Positions 33,650 to 45,790 of a stretch of 64,000 bases of DNA are shown one piece after another (the stretch's first letter is position 1; each line of letters starts with the position of its first letter). The DNA comes from Orobanche coerulescens. Taxonomy: Eukaryota > Streptophyta > Magnoliopsida > Lamiales > Orobanchaceae. Both the position numbers and the translations under genes were made by a program. A model generated the notes under the pieces. That model saw nothing but the letters and a program-made list of their open reading frames with translations, was not told the DNA's origin and ran no database searches. The DNA lies in contig CM065809.1 in NCBI GenBank assembly GCA_033398695.1, positions 178,736,501 to 178,800,500 of the forward strand, given 5' to 3'.

Positions 33650-34120
33650 AAAAAAAACAGGGTACAAAACCCTTAGCCCTAAGAAGTCAGCCGACATTAC
33701 TCACTCTTCCCTGCCTCTCCCCTTTCTCTCTCCCTCCTGATTCTCCCTTTTTCTCACTTCTCTTCTCGGTTCTCTCTCTCTCTCTCTCTGTGACACACGC
33801 ACAACAATCGCACGGACCGCGGCGGGCAAAACGCAAAGGAGCGGCGGGTAGCGACTAAGTTAATTCGGCGGAGCTTTCCAGATTACGAACCCAAAATCAC
33901 GGCGGCTCGCAAAGGACTGATGAAGGGGTCGATGATGGCAAGCCCGAAATAGGAGCTGGGTTTCAGATTTGATGGTTATTTGAGATTCGATCTAGAAAGG
34001 GTTCGACTGGGTGTCGGGTTGGCTACTGGCTTGGTGATGATGATTGGAGATGAAGATTTGGTCTGATGGGTGCCAGATTTGGGCCGATTAGACCAGGTTC
34101 GGGTTGAAGGTTCCTTCGAG
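33650..34120 (+). other. CT-rich, GC-richer leader-like segment
   Basis: A (CT)n-rich run at about 33717-33791 is followed by a GC-richer stretch with no long reading frame. It resembles a gene or retrotransposon 5' leader in composition. It directly abuts an orphan MULE end and could be captured or simply interrupted sequence. Confidence 0.35.
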
Positions 34121-34129
34121 CGGTATGTT

Positions 34130-34683
34130 CTTGTGCACGATCGTGTGCACGATCATGGCTGCCATCGTGTGCAGCCATCATGGCTAGTCCCATCGTGTGC
34201 ACGATCGTGTGCAGCCATCGTGTGCAGCCATCGTGTGCAGTTCTTCTATCGTGTGCAGCCATCGTGTGCAGCCATCGTGTGCAGTTCAGCCATCGTGTGC
34301 GAAAGAACTCCTCAAAAAAAAAGTCTGGCGATAAAATATAGTTGCATACTTTCTTTATGAATCCAGGAGCACAATAAATGAAGTCTTATTAGAACGTCAA
34401 CTTCTCTTTTTCGCAAAATCGTGGGATTTTATAAGGATTTTGAAAGACCCATTTAGACATTAAATTTTAGTTGTTGGATTCAGTAGTTAGTCATGGAGAA
34501 GATGATAGAAAAAAAAAAGAGTTTAAATTAAATAAAATACAAAAATAAAAGAAATACAACATCACCAATATTTGGACGATATTTTAGTCTTTTTAAGCAA
34601 AATGGTATCAAAAACTTATACTCTTATGAATGCGGATAATAAGTTCTTACTTTTATGGTTTGGTATTAAAAAATTAATTCTCA

Positions 34684-34684
<1 letters not shown>
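34130..34684 (-). mobile_element. Orphan terminal segment of the same MULE family
   Basis: The reverse complement starts GTGAGAATTAATTTTTTAAT, matching the left terminal repeat of the 10-kb MULE (GTGGGAATCAATTTTTTAAT). It continues with about 350 further bases of homology, for example AGTTGACGTTC near the inner end. A palindrome array (CATCGTGTGCAGC units, 34133-34305) follows, as in the intact copy. The partner end was not found. Confidence 0.75.

Positions 34685-34689
<5 letters not shown>

Positions 34690-34735
<46 letters not shown>
34690..34735. repeat. (AT)n microsatellite
   Basis: An uninterrupted AT dinucleotide run lies directly next to the orphan MULE end, a possible AT-rich target site. 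Confidence 0.9.
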
Positions 34736-34740
<5 letters not shown>

Positions 34741-35453
34741 AAAAAGATATAGATGTGAATATAAAACTATATATTTACTTGACTATCTCAAATTAAAAAT
34801 TTCAAGAAAATATCACATAATATTATATATGAATATACAGGTGTATAAGTATCATTGAATTCAAATGCTTACAATAATTATTAATAATAAATGGAAAAGT
34901 TTAATTTATTTACATAATCACTGTAGTTATTTTATTAAATTATATATTTTAGATAGATTTTGTAAGTATATCATGCGTCGTTAACTGTTAATATCTATGA
35001 TTTATTTTTGTATATCTATATTTTATGTATTGTATACTTATTATAAATAAGTATTTTAAGAAATAAAATCTAATATTATTTAATGAATAATACTAAAATC
35101 TTTTGATAGGACTGACAAATAAAAAATTAATAAGTTAACATATAAAATAAATTATAAATTTATAAAGTTTATGAATATATCATTTAATACAATAATTCAT
35201 TTAATATAATAAATAATCAGATTTCATAAAAAAATCAACTGAAAAACAAAAAAAAATCTGAAGAAACCCAAAAATAAAATAAATATTTTTATCTTCATGT
35301 CTTTACCACTGACCATCGTTTTTTTTTTTTCTATTCTTTGGGTACGAACCTACCTGCCAGTGACTACTGGCAAATATTGTCGTCAGGCGAACTGCGAAAT
35401 TCTTTTAGTACGATGTTGCCAACTTCGCCGACGACAACCACTAGCCATCAATA
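34736..35453. other. AT-rich non-coding stretch
   Basis: No coding region, repeat or RNA gene was recognised. Confidence 0.5.
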
Positions 35454-35533
35454 TTTTTTTTTTTTTTTTTTGAAAGGTGAACTTCATTAAAAAACGCTAC
35501 CGGTCCTCAAAACAAGGACCGAAGCAAAAGACA

Positions 35534-36353
35534 TTACAACATATACAACGGACACGAGGCCCAATCTTTCCAAACCAAATTGTTAAACCTTGTTCTAGTC
35601 TTTAACCAAACATAAGATAGGGACTTCACTTTAGCAACTACTTCCATAACCTTAGCATCTTTGTCTTTGAAAACCTTTTCATTCCGCGTACACCAAATAG
35701 TCCACATGGTAACCATAATAATCCCAGTAATGATCTTCTTTGCCTCCTTTCCGGATCTCCCATTCCCAATTGACAAAAGGTCTTTAATATCAAAGGCAAA
35801 GATAGGACCTATATTGCACCAAGATCCTATCGCCGACCAAACACCAAACGTCCATCCACATCCGGTAAATATATGTAAAGCAGTCTCTTCTTCAAAATTA
35901 CAAAGAGCACAAGAATTATCTGGGACATTAACATTCCGCCTCCGAAGAGCGACCCGGGTCGGAATACGATCCATTTCTAGCCGCCAAATAAAGATTTTAA
36001 TTTTTAAAGGAACCCAAGCTATCCATTTCATAGAAAAAAATCTAGCACGAACCCTCTCTTTAGACAATATCTTTCAGATTCACCACTGTGTAAATACCTT
36101 TGGCGCTAGGCTCCCATTTCCAGCAATGCCTTCACAAACAGATATAGACCCCGCAACCGAGATCTTAGTTGATCGAGCTCGCAACTTCATTAGGATTATT
36201 GGGCCGCTTTTCCATCTCGCACACTAAATCAGAATTCAAGTTATCCCACGAGGCATGAACAGTAGCATTTTTATCACACACAAACCGAAACAAATTCGGA
36301 AAGTCGTCTTTAAGCAGCTGTTCTCCATTCCATTTATCTGCCCAAAATCTCAC
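35534..36353 (-). pseudogene. LINE C-terminal domain (zf-RVT-like), broken
   Basis: Two pieces continue the LINE reading in shifted frames. The first, 36165-36353, starts MRFWADKWNGEQLL, the usual region after RT. The second, 35534-36067, has WVPLKIKIFIWRLEMDRIP, CALCNFEEETALHIFTGC and W-T-I-W-C-T-R-N-E. The latter is the zinc-binding C-terminal domain common in plant L1 polyproteins. Confidence 0.8.
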
Positions 36354-36378
36354 TTGCTTCCCATTCCCTATAATACCT

Positions 36379-37837
36379 TTAAAGAGTATTAACCTTCTTA
36401 GACTGAATCTGCAGCTTATTCAAATTCGAAACTATCGCTTTCCACCCTCCGGGCAAGGAGTTGTTACAAGGAAGAATCTCCCAAGATTTACTTCGCCCAT
36501 GACAAAAGTCTATAATCCTCCTCCATAAGCACCGTGGTTCTACCTTATACCTCCACACCCATTTAACCAACATAGCCAAATTAACTTCTGCTAAATTAGC
36601 GACGCCCAATCCTCCATCTTGTTTCGGCATAGTAACAACATCCCATGCTACCCAATGGATCTTCTTAACATTCTCATCTCCCGCCCACAAAAAACGCCTC
36701 ATAATGCTTTCCAAAACTTCAATGACTTTAACCGCAGCTTTATAAAGAGAGAAATAATAAATTGGCATACAGGATAACACCGATTTAATAAGGATGAGCC
36801 GGCCCCCAATCGATAGACATTTAGCTTTCCACAATTTTAGCCGAGACTTGAATTTATCCACCACCGAATCCCAATTTCGAATCCGATTCATATTGGCTCC
36901 CTCTTTAATACCGAGGTACTCAAAACATAAATCAGCCAATAACTTAACATCGCTATCAGAACTATTAATCCCGAAAATACTCGATTTTTGGAGGTTAATT
37001 TTTAGGCCTGAACACATGTGAAAAATACGAAGGAGGCGAAGCATGCTCTTGAAATTATCATCGGACCATTTACCAATGATAAGGGCGTCATCCGCATAGA
37101 GTAAAAGAGATAAAAATGGCCCGTTATTACCAAGCTTAAAACAATCAAAGCAACCAACATTGGCTGCCTTATTAATCAAACTAGTGAATGCCTCCATGAC
37201 AATGAGAAAAAGAAAAGGGGAAAGGGGGTCACCTTGCCTCAAACCTTTTTCACATTGGAAAATGAAAGTAGGCGACCCATTTACTAGAACGGAAGAGCGG
37301 GCCGACTTCAAAACACCTTCTATCCATAAACACCAAAGATCCGGGAATCCCATTTTCTTCATGGTGGAAATCAAGAATAACCAATCCACGTTATCATATG
37401 CCTTTTGAAAATCAATCTTGAACATGAAAGCCTTGTCGCCCCTCTTCTTAAGCCAAGATAGAACTTCATTTATAATAAGGGGACCATCTAAAATAAAACG
37501 GTCGGACAAAAAACCACTTTGTGAGTCCGAAATAATAAAATGCATCACCTTCTTGATCCTATTCGCCAAAACTTTGGAGATCACTTTTGACATAATACCA
37601 ATTAAGGTAATGGGCCTGTAATCCGAAAGCCCTGTAGGATTTTTAATCTTTGGGATTAGTGTGATAAAAGCCGCACTATAACCATGATTAATATGCCCCG
37701 AGCTATAAAATTGAGAAAATAAGCTGAAGAAGTCATCCTCAAAAAAAGCCCAAAAATGCTTCAGGAAAGAGAATTTGAAACCGTCTGGTCCCGGAGCACG
37801 ATCCCCACCACAATCAAAAACCGCTCGTACATGTGAG

Positions 37838-37838
<1 letters not shown>
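36379..37838 (-). pseudogene. LINE reverse transcriptase, 5' end missing
   Basis: The minus-strand frame is open from the break at about 37838 to the stop at 36379, roughly 485 codons. It shows RAPGPDGF (about 37790), FITLIPK and DYRPITLIG, the F-K-I-D-F-Q-K-A-Y-D box (about 37400), GLRQGDPLSPFLF (about 37225) and the catalytic YADD (about 37100). The endonuclease and ORF1 are missing. The stop at 36379 truncates the C-terminal part, which continues in pieces downstream. Confidence 0.88.
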
Positions 37839-37917
<79 letters not shown>

Positions 37918-37918
37918 T
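37839..37918. repeat. (TA)n(TG)n microsatellite at the LINE 5' break
   Basis: A long TA run is followed by about ten TG units. It marks the junction between LINE and flanking DNA. Confidence 0.9.
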
Positions 37919-38780
37919 ATTTTCGTGTGATTTATTTTAGTATCTGGTCATATCTAATTTTTTAAAATATTTTTATTATGTACGAAGATTGAAATATACT
38001 TATTCTAACCTAAAGTGATATACGATATGACAATAATGAATTACTCACATATGTACTGAGTTTTTATATTATACGAGGCATGACGAACCCGTGCGACGCA
38101 CAGTGGCTTTATCTAATTGTTAATAGCGTAATGTTTGTGTAAATTGTCCGGTTGTTAATATGATGGTGAGCGCGTAATGTTTGTGTAAATTGCCGAGTTA
38201 TTAGTATGATGGTGCGGCTCAAATATACAACAATTGTTCAATTTTTGATAGATATGGCCCCTCGATCGATAATTATTATGTACTTCAGTTGATTATATTC
38301 CTTAGTTCATTTTGTAATTATAAGCCAAGTTTAAATGACAATATTATCCTACATTAACGACTAAAAAAATTCTTGTAAACATAACCCTTATTAGATTTCA
38401 AGTATTAGATTTCGTTAATAAAGGTGTTGTATATGATCACCTTATTCCACATTTCAGTTATTTTATCACATGTATATCTTCATAATCGATGATAAGTGTT
38501 GATGTAGAGCCTAAGAGGCAAAGATTATCTAGAAGAAAGAATGTCAACATGCCAATCACTTTATAAACATACAAAAAAGTAAAACAAATTCCTACATTGC
38601 ATAATGTCTAATAGGCTTTACTGTTGTAATATCTAGCATTCATCGAAGTCAATATGATGACATAAGGGCCATGGTTGTGGGTTTTTTTCCAGCAGTTCAT
38701 CACCTAATTTTCCCCACAGCGTGAGCTTATTTTTACATCCTCTACATACAAAAGATATGGTTATGCTTCAGGTTTTGGCT
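37919..38780. other. Non-coding stretch with hairpin and a short tandem duplication
   Basis: ATACGAGGCAT followed by CCCGTGCGACGCAC (38071-38101) repeats the motif seen near 32500. Just after it, GTAATGTTTGTGTAAATTG occurs twice (about 38130 and 38177), together with a following block, giving a tandem copy of about 47 bases. No gene is supported. Confidence 0.5.
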
Positions 38781-38855
38781 CGACATGTTAGACTTTCAGA
38801 AGTAGAAGCATGTAACAAATGTAATTGCAGGGATACAGTTTACCTTTCGTTACTG

Positions 38856-39065
38856 AGAGTAAAGTCGAGGGTCTTTTAGCTCGTTCTTTGTTGCTTGGAT
38901 TTCTTGACACTTGTAACAGATGCAATAGTATATCAGGACTCTGTGGCCATTTCTCATCATTACATCCGCTTTCTACCAATGTAGTCACAATCTCGCTTTC
39001 TTTAGCCTCTACTGAACACCTCTTATATGATGAAACATCCTCAGAACCCATTGCTCCATACTTGT
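38856..39065 (-). other. Possible host exon
   Basis: The minus strand has an open stretch (YGAMGSEDVSSYKRCSVEAK... to LLSVTK) that could run from an AG acceptor near 39065 to a donor ACGAAAG/GTAAAC near 38850. The composition looks coding and not like a transposon. It lies on the left side of the 39439-58190 insertion and may belong to the same locus as the exon-like segments at 58.6-60.6 kb. The family was not recognised. Confidence 0.3.
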
Positions 39066-39433
39066 GTCACCTGTATAGATCGAAAAACCATAATCATATA
39101 TAATTAAAAACTGTTCAACCCTTTAAAAAAAATATGCCCAAGGTCCCTACTGTGCATTTTTTACATAAAACATTATTCACATAGCTTAAAAGATAAAAAG
39201 AACTATTTATCTACTGATCTTTATGCATATTCCATAAATTCAAACAAAAAGTCACTTTTACCAAGGTTATACACTTATAAGGATTTGTTGCGGAGGTGAA
39301 AATTATAGGCATATGTTTATGAGTGAACCAAGTTGGTTGGCATTTATCTCAAACCTGACCTGAATTAAAAAAGATATATTTCAACTTGAAGGCGTGTTGA
39401 CCCATTACCCGCCCCTTCCATCTTCCCGCCTCA

Positions 39434-39438
39434 ATATC
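39434..39438. repeat. Target-site duplication ATATC (left copy) of the minus-strand gypsy element
   Basis: ATATC precedes the LTR start at 39439 and is repeated at 58191-58195, directly after the other LTR end. The element therefore spans the intervening 18.75 kb, including a nested insertion. Confidence 0.9.
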
Positions 39439-41736
39439 TGTAACACCCCCAAGTTATTCAGGGTATATTACAGCGCCGTGAGCCCCGCCGTGGGACCCAC
39501 AAGGCTAAACAAACGCGGAACTATAAAACGTGACCGAGAAGGTCTACATACAATGGAAAGAAAGACGATACAAATGGTATTCAAAACCATAACCAATGAA
39601 ACCATATACATCACTGTACAAATCAATACCTCGGCAACACAGGCCGGAACATCAAGGAAACTGAAATACAATACTCGAGTATTTAAAATCCATTCCAGTA
39701 CAACAACACTGAATGGAGAAATCCAAAAAGATAACCGGAGACAAGACACAGTATCACACTTGCCCATCATCTTCATGCCGACCCGATACCCGCCTGTCCG
39801 CTCTCCTGTAACCTGAAATACATGAAACGTATTTCCCCCATAAAGGGGTTAGCCGTCGAATAGCTAGTGCAAGTACATCAATATGAAACACAATACTCCT
39901 CGACAATAAGGTAAATGTATTCGTCAATTCATCAATTCAAGACTAGCATTCCGGAATAACTAAAATCTCATCGTACCACATCAAGACGTATATGAATGCC
40001 GTAGAAACGGTTCGTTCATATCATACGCCGTTACATGTAGGAATGTCGTCAAAACGGTTCGTTCATTACATGCCAACAATACATATATGAATGCCGTAGA
40101 AACGGTTCGTTCATATCATGCCATCAATACTTCTTACTTTCAAATTCGAGAACGTACAATCATAATTATATACTTGCCTTGAATAATCGACGACACAACG
40201 AACGGAATGGAAAGTCACCGACGAATGCTAGGAACCATCGAAACCGAACCTAACGATTCGAAGAATACCATCACAACCAATTCTAAACGAATACATAATT
40301 GGAATACACCCGGAAACCCGCCTACAATTCATGTATATTCGTATAAAAACGACAACGAGGGCGGACCACAACCAAACCCTCTCGATTTCGTAAAAATCAC
40401 GAAATATACCATGAATCCGTAGGGAAACTAAGAGTAACAACAAGATTAATCATATTCATCATGAATTACTCAGCAAAACCGAATGAATCGGACAAAACCG
40501 CGAAAATCCCCAAATCTCCCCAAAAGTAGGGTTCTAGAGATCTAACCTTGATTCGCTGGATCAAAGGATGTTATACGATGATCGATCCATGATATGAACT
40601 CAGGAACTTCATGGATTTGTTGTTTAACAACATGGCTTCATCTTCTACGAAGCTCCAGCCGCGGACCGAAGAGAAAGGAAATGAAAAATGAGTGAGAAAG
40701 TGGCTGTTCTGTCATTTATATACTGGGCCGGAACTAGCGTGCGCTAGCCTTCCCGGACTAGCGTGCGCTATCGGCCAGTATCGGCCCAGCACTCTCGGCC
40801 ATGGCCCGCATGACCCGGCACCACCGACCAAATCTGCCGACCATGACTCGTCCGCCCGACTCCCGCTAGCGTGCGCTACGGCCGGAAGCCTGTGCGCGCT
40901 AGCCGACCTGTCCAGTAGCCTCTGGACTAGCAAGCTCATCCCGGTAACGCACGCTAGTCGGCCGACAGCGTACGCTACCCCTGCCGGTCAGCGTGCGCAA
41001 TGACCGGCAGTAGCGTGCGCTACCTGCCGATCCTACCCGAGTCCAGAACCTCAGAATCCTCCGCCTGTGCCCGATAAGGCGCTGGCCGACTGACAGGCGC
41101 TTACATCGCTGAAGCTAGCGCTGGCCCCGACCGTAGCGTGCGCTACGCCGGTTCTCGCCGTGCTCGCTCGGCCAAGCGCCATCGTCCGGCCGTAACTCGC
41201 GACCGTCCGGTCGGGCCTCCGCAATCGTCCGGCCAGCCCGACCACTGTGGCTCGACGACTCGATTTCAAACGCGTCTTAACGAACACGACGAAAAGTTCG
41301 CGGACAACATCAACGACCCGAAATGAAAGCGTAATGTAATAATTAATCATACGCGACCGAGAAAAGAGTCGAGACAAAGAATACAGATAGAATACCCATA
41401 ACTTTGGGTAAATTACAAAACGGCCCATAACGCCCGGAAATCACGATACGCGATCGAATAACCAAACCGAAGTTCACAACACTTCTAACAAAGTTAAACG
41501 GACTTACGGGAAACTCGAAACAGCAGTTTAGAACGAGATTCGCAAGAATCGAACTCAAGTGCGGAAAAGTCGCTGAAAAGCACGGAACTCAACAAAACGA
41601 TACCGAAACGAACTCGGATGTCAAAAAGTGTAGAATTAATCATTCTCAGGGTGACAAAACGGTCCCAAGCGAGTTGTCAAAACGGACTTCCGCCAAAAAT
41701 AGAAAATTACCGGGAATCAAAATTACGGGTATTACA
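39439..41736 (-). repeat. 3' LTR of the minus-strand gypsy element
   Basis: On the plus strand it starts TGTAACACCCCCAAG and ends CGGGTATTACA. Its palindrome cluster lies at about 40735-41150 and its TATA-like box on the minus strand at 40714-40722 (TATATAAAT). Imperfect repeats with GAATGCCGTAGAAACGGTTC occur at about 39990-40115. Compared with the other LTR (57470-58190), the segment 41050-41280 shows many CTG/CAG differences. Confidence 0.9.
40735..41150 (-). promoter_or_regulatory. Palindrome cluster in U3 of the minus-strand element
   Basis: TAGCGTGCGCTA occurs at about 40736, 40759, 40866, 41011 and 41133, with degenerate copies between (for example AGCGTACGCTA). In transcription order it lies upstream of the TATA-like box at 40714-40722. 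Confidence 0.6.
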
Positions 41737-41755
41737 TTCTACCCTCCTTAAAAGA
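41737..41755 (-). other. Polypurine tract of the minus-strand gypsy element
   Basis: On the minus strand a purine-rich TTTTAAGGAGGGTAGAA directly precedes the LTR. This identifies the left LTR as the 3' one. Confidence 0.8.
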
Positions 41756-43954
41756 AGTTTCGTCCCGAAACTTAAAGCAGTAGGAGAAGAAATATTCCGC
41801 CAGAAAAACTCAACGAGATACACAAGAACCGAAAACTTACGCCCAAACGGCGAGTCATCAATATAGAATACAACAATACATTACCCTAAGGTAAACCAAA
41901 CCAATGCCGAAAAAGATACGAATTCACAATGCCCGAAGGCTCCAACGGAAATACCCATACATCACAATGGCCTGAAAGCCGAACAACCCAAAGCTGTAAA
42001 TCATCACAAAATAGATCTCAAAGGAGCCAACTCGACCGGACATACCCTCGGCGTATGAACAACATCGCAAATCGTCGGACATATCCGATACAACATGGAC
42101 TACGAGCGATCAAACAATAAAGCTCAAGAGGGACATCACAAGACGCCCGATCCGAAATGTGTCCGTGCACATGTCCACCCCGTATACGGAATCCGTAATA
42201 TACGTGTGACAATGTACCTAATTAGCCTCAAGAACTACGTCTCGTGTGCACGGTCCAATGCGGAAACATCCACGCATGACCATCGAGTGCCTGGCTAAAA
42301 ATCCTACACATAACCAATCGGCACGCAGACATGATTCCAGATATGCCACGAGACAACATGACAACGAAACTCAAGGGATAAAACATCCAATACGGATCAT
42401 ACGACTCACCAAGTGAACGATGACACACGAATAATGAAAGATCGACACGACCAACGATATTCAAAACAACCATCCTGGGATCAGAATTCCCTAAGGACCG
42501 ATTAACACGGCAATAACCACAACACCACAATTCGGGAAATCCTCCACCCTCAATGATCACAAAGTTATCGAGTTCACCAGAATAATAGTGTGCTGCCCTG
42601 AGTTGGCCAACACGACAATAATAACTCACAAATGGGCACTATCCTCGGCGATCCCCATTCAATATCTCGATTGTCTTCGAACGACCAATCGATACGACTC
42701 GACGGATGGGAACTATCTTCGACAGTCCCAATTCAATACTTCGGTTACCTTGGAACGGCAACTCAATAACAACGGTACAACGGATGTCTCGGCACACTTA
42801 AATCAGTTACCGATAATGAAGATGAAATTCGAATACATCAATGCCTTCAATCGGCCGTTTACGAACAACAATAAAATTTGGCATGATTTGTCGATGGGTG
42901 TCGTATCAAACGATCCCCTGATATCAAAACAATCATAAGGAGACCAAGTCTTGAAATGATTCACACATTCGTACACCTACACGATAACATTAGTCTCATT
43001 GATTAATACGAGTATAAAACTTGCCTCGATATCAATACAACGAACTGTTACCAATTCAGCTGATTTCGTCTTACGAATTCCTCAGTATCGACCAAGTTAA
43101 TCTACGAACCCTTCAACCTTAACCGCAACACAACAGACATAATTCACGATCAAACATCGTATCTTATTGTAAAACGAAGGATTAATAATCAACAGGTTCG
43201 ATGACGACCAATATCAATACCACCAAACCACAAACTCAATCGTTTCACCATATCTCGACTAATCACAGTCTGAACAATCCAACTCAGACACTTACACATC
43301 CTGTCCACAATACGAGTCGAAATATGATGATCATATCGGCAACAAATGAGGACCAATAATAAGGGTCTAAATGTTCCAAACTCAATTCTTAAGTTCGGAT
43401 TTATAAGGTTCCCTTCTCGAAAATCCATCGTTAAAATTTACTTATGACCGTCATCATTTCGAATCATCCGACTGGTTCAAAACAATAGATAATCCTACTA
43501 AAAAGATTATCAAATAGTCCAATCATTCGACTTGAACATTTGCTCCATACGTATGGGCTTCCAAATTCGTGGATGAATAATAGTCTCCTCAAACTCATAA
43601 TCACATTCGTATTCCTATACGAATATTATTTCAAACACATAGTCTGGCTCTAGATATGAATATTCCATATTCATTTTCAAAACATCAACACTTCTTAAAA
43701 AAAATTTCATCACCTCGTATAATTCAAGAGTTCTACAAGAACACGAAATATCCGAAATCCCGTTCAGAACAACATATCCGAGGTATATATCTCCATGTTA
43801 CCATTTTCTTCATCATGCCATTCATACAACCTTAAGAATCGCAACAATACCGTTATCATCATATGAAGAAGATCTCAATAATCATATCAACATCCGAAAT
43901 CTCTTATTACAATTCCAATAAATTTCGTATAACATTATCACATGATACCATAAT
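41756..43954 (-). other. Internal region without gag-pol, partly LTR-derived
   Basis: No retroviral domain is seen. Blocks at about 42207-42310 (GTACCTAATTAG, GTGTGCACGGTCC, CATGACCATCGAGTG) and at 43015-43035 (CTTGCCTCGATAT) match reverse-complemented LTR text of Gypsy-2 (about 49200-49300) and of the remnant at 10470. Part of the interior is therefore older antisense LTR debris. Confidence 0.55.
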
Positions 43955-45250
43955 TGTAACACCCCAGATCCTCCTGGGAATATTACACGCCGTAAACCCG
44001 TCTCACAAGGATTTACCAGGCTAAGCACAATTTTCCACGTCATTTCAAAAATGCCAAAAAGACCGATGACGGTAATATTTTTCAAATACTAAAAAAAAAA
44101 ATCATTTTCCAAATACCGTCAAAACGATCAAGGCTAAAATGCCAAAAACTCAGTTTAGGGAATCGGTTTTACAAAATAAAATTCAGTTGGCAAAATACCA
44201 AAAGCCATTTCAAAATACTCACGCAGCGGATAAAAGTACAGTCCAATTTATGCATTTACATCGAAATAAAACGAACATCAAAATACACGATTCCCAACAT
44301 ATAGTAATCCTTAAAAATACGAACCACTATCAAAGGGATACGAGGATTACCTTGTATGGACGAATAACGAAGAAGAATAAATGATCTCCATTCCAAGAAT
44401 CATCAAAACATCAAGAACAATACTTAAATCCGAGCTCTCCATCTTAATCTTGTTTAAGAGAATCATCTCTCCATGTTTAGGAACTTCAAGTACTTCCCAA
44501 GGTTCTCTCTATTGACTGAAGGAAGGAGAATGGACAAAATGCCTCTCAGCACTCGTCTATCCTCTCTATAAAACACATCACTAGCGCGCGCTAGACCTTA
44601 TATTTAGCGTGCACTACATGACTAGCGTGCGCTATCCTTCCTTGATAGCGTGTGCTATCGGGCAGTCCAGAAGCTACTACATTGCTTCGAAATTCATCTA
44701 ACGTACGTAATGCCCATGCATTAGCGTACGCTAACAGGCGTTGACTTGATACAGTATTGTGCCCCCACATGCCGAAAACATCCGCGATTATCGGGATTCC
44801 TTTGACCGATATGGAATTAGCGTGCGCTAATCATACGGTTTTAGCGTGCGCTAGCTCTACACGACAAGCACTCGTTGACCTTATCTGGACACGCGTCGAA
44901 CATGGCCGGGTCCACCCGCCGAAAGCTAAGATTCCATTATTGGCAATCTGGTGTTAGCGTGCGCTAACCAACATGCGTTAGCGTGCGCTAACTGAATATA
45001 AAAATCAACCTGGGCCTACCTGTCGGCCACCTTTCGAAACTAACCCAGCAAGTCGTTACGTACGTTAGGGGTCCTCCTTAGCGTACGTAACCGAATCTCT
45101 TAGCGTGCGCTAAGTATGCACCGTAGCGTACGCTAAGTATATATCTTAGCGCGCGCTAGGCATACCTTGTAGCGTGCGTTAACGTAGCTGTACTTAGCCA
45201 TTTTCCGCTATTCTCTGCCAACGTCTCGACATACCAAACGATCATACGGC
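43955..45250 (-). repeat. Additional antisense gypsy LTR fragment
   Basis: It starts TGTAACACCCCAGATCC, an LTR end in inverse orientation. It has a TATA-like box (minus, 44566-44574) and a long cluster of TAGCG(N)2CGCTA palindromes (44584-45182). The GTCTCGACATACC block at about 45224 matches the LTR fragment at 20354-20932. The far terminus and a target duplication were not found, so the right limit is approximate. Confidence 0.6.
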
Positions 45251-45777
45251 ACAATGAATACATATACGCATTCAGCAACATTGTCATACGTTCACATCAT
45301 CCTCAAGCACAATTATCCAACATATAAATCCAAAATCACCAAGATAACTAAGAATTATCGAATAATCCAAACAACATACTTACAGGTCTGTGAAGTCGAT
45401 GATCTCCCGTGGTACTAGCATGCGACTCCCAAACAAAGTCTCAACACAAAACCGATACACGCTAATATCAAAATTAGCAATTTGACACAATCTCAAGGAA
45501 GGGTTCACGTCCGTAACCACAGTCACGACTTCTTCTCCTTACATCCAACATTCTAAAGGGCACACACGTGCGGAAGTATAATCCAAATCGCACCTTCTCG
45601 AAGTGACCCATTCCAAAGAATACCAAGTTGAAAACGAAACGGTCAAGAAAATACAAGAAGAGTGAGAGGACTTACAAGTACCGGTCGCACTGTGATGATG
45701 GCAGAGTAGTGATACTGTGGGCAAATGACGACTCAATCGACCCAAAAGACCGACAGCCTAGGTATCCATAAACCTAA
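45251..45777 (-). other. Leader of the minus-strand gypsy element
   Basis: This stretch lies next to the primer-binding site. No supported reading frame is present on the minus strand. Confidence 0.5.
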
Positions 45778-45790
45778 GCTCCGATACCAT
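45778..45790 (-). other. Primer-binding site of the minus-strand gypsy element
   Basis: The minus strand reads ATGGTATCGGAGC directly after the 5' LTR, a variant of the initiator Met-tRNA site. Confidence 0.75.

Larger units (their letters stand above)
35454..37838 (-). mobile_element. 5'-truncated L1-type LINE
   Basis: On the plus strand the element begins with 18 T (35454-35471), the complement of a poly(A) tail. Coding sequence on the minus strand breaks off at 37838 against a TA microsatellite. 5' truncation plus poly(A) is typical of target-primed LINE insertion. A target duplication could not be identified because both sides are AT-rich. Confidence 0.85.

Noticed and set aside
35661..36227. 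188-codon plus-strand ORF opposite the LINE
   Set aside because: It is the shadow of the LINE C-terminal domain, which has clear zinc-binding motifs on the minus strand.
41051..41428. Minus-strand ORF of 125 codons in an LTR, with a copy at 57460-57882
   Set aside because: The two versions share only their first part and diverge where the LTRs differ, so they are not constrained as protein.
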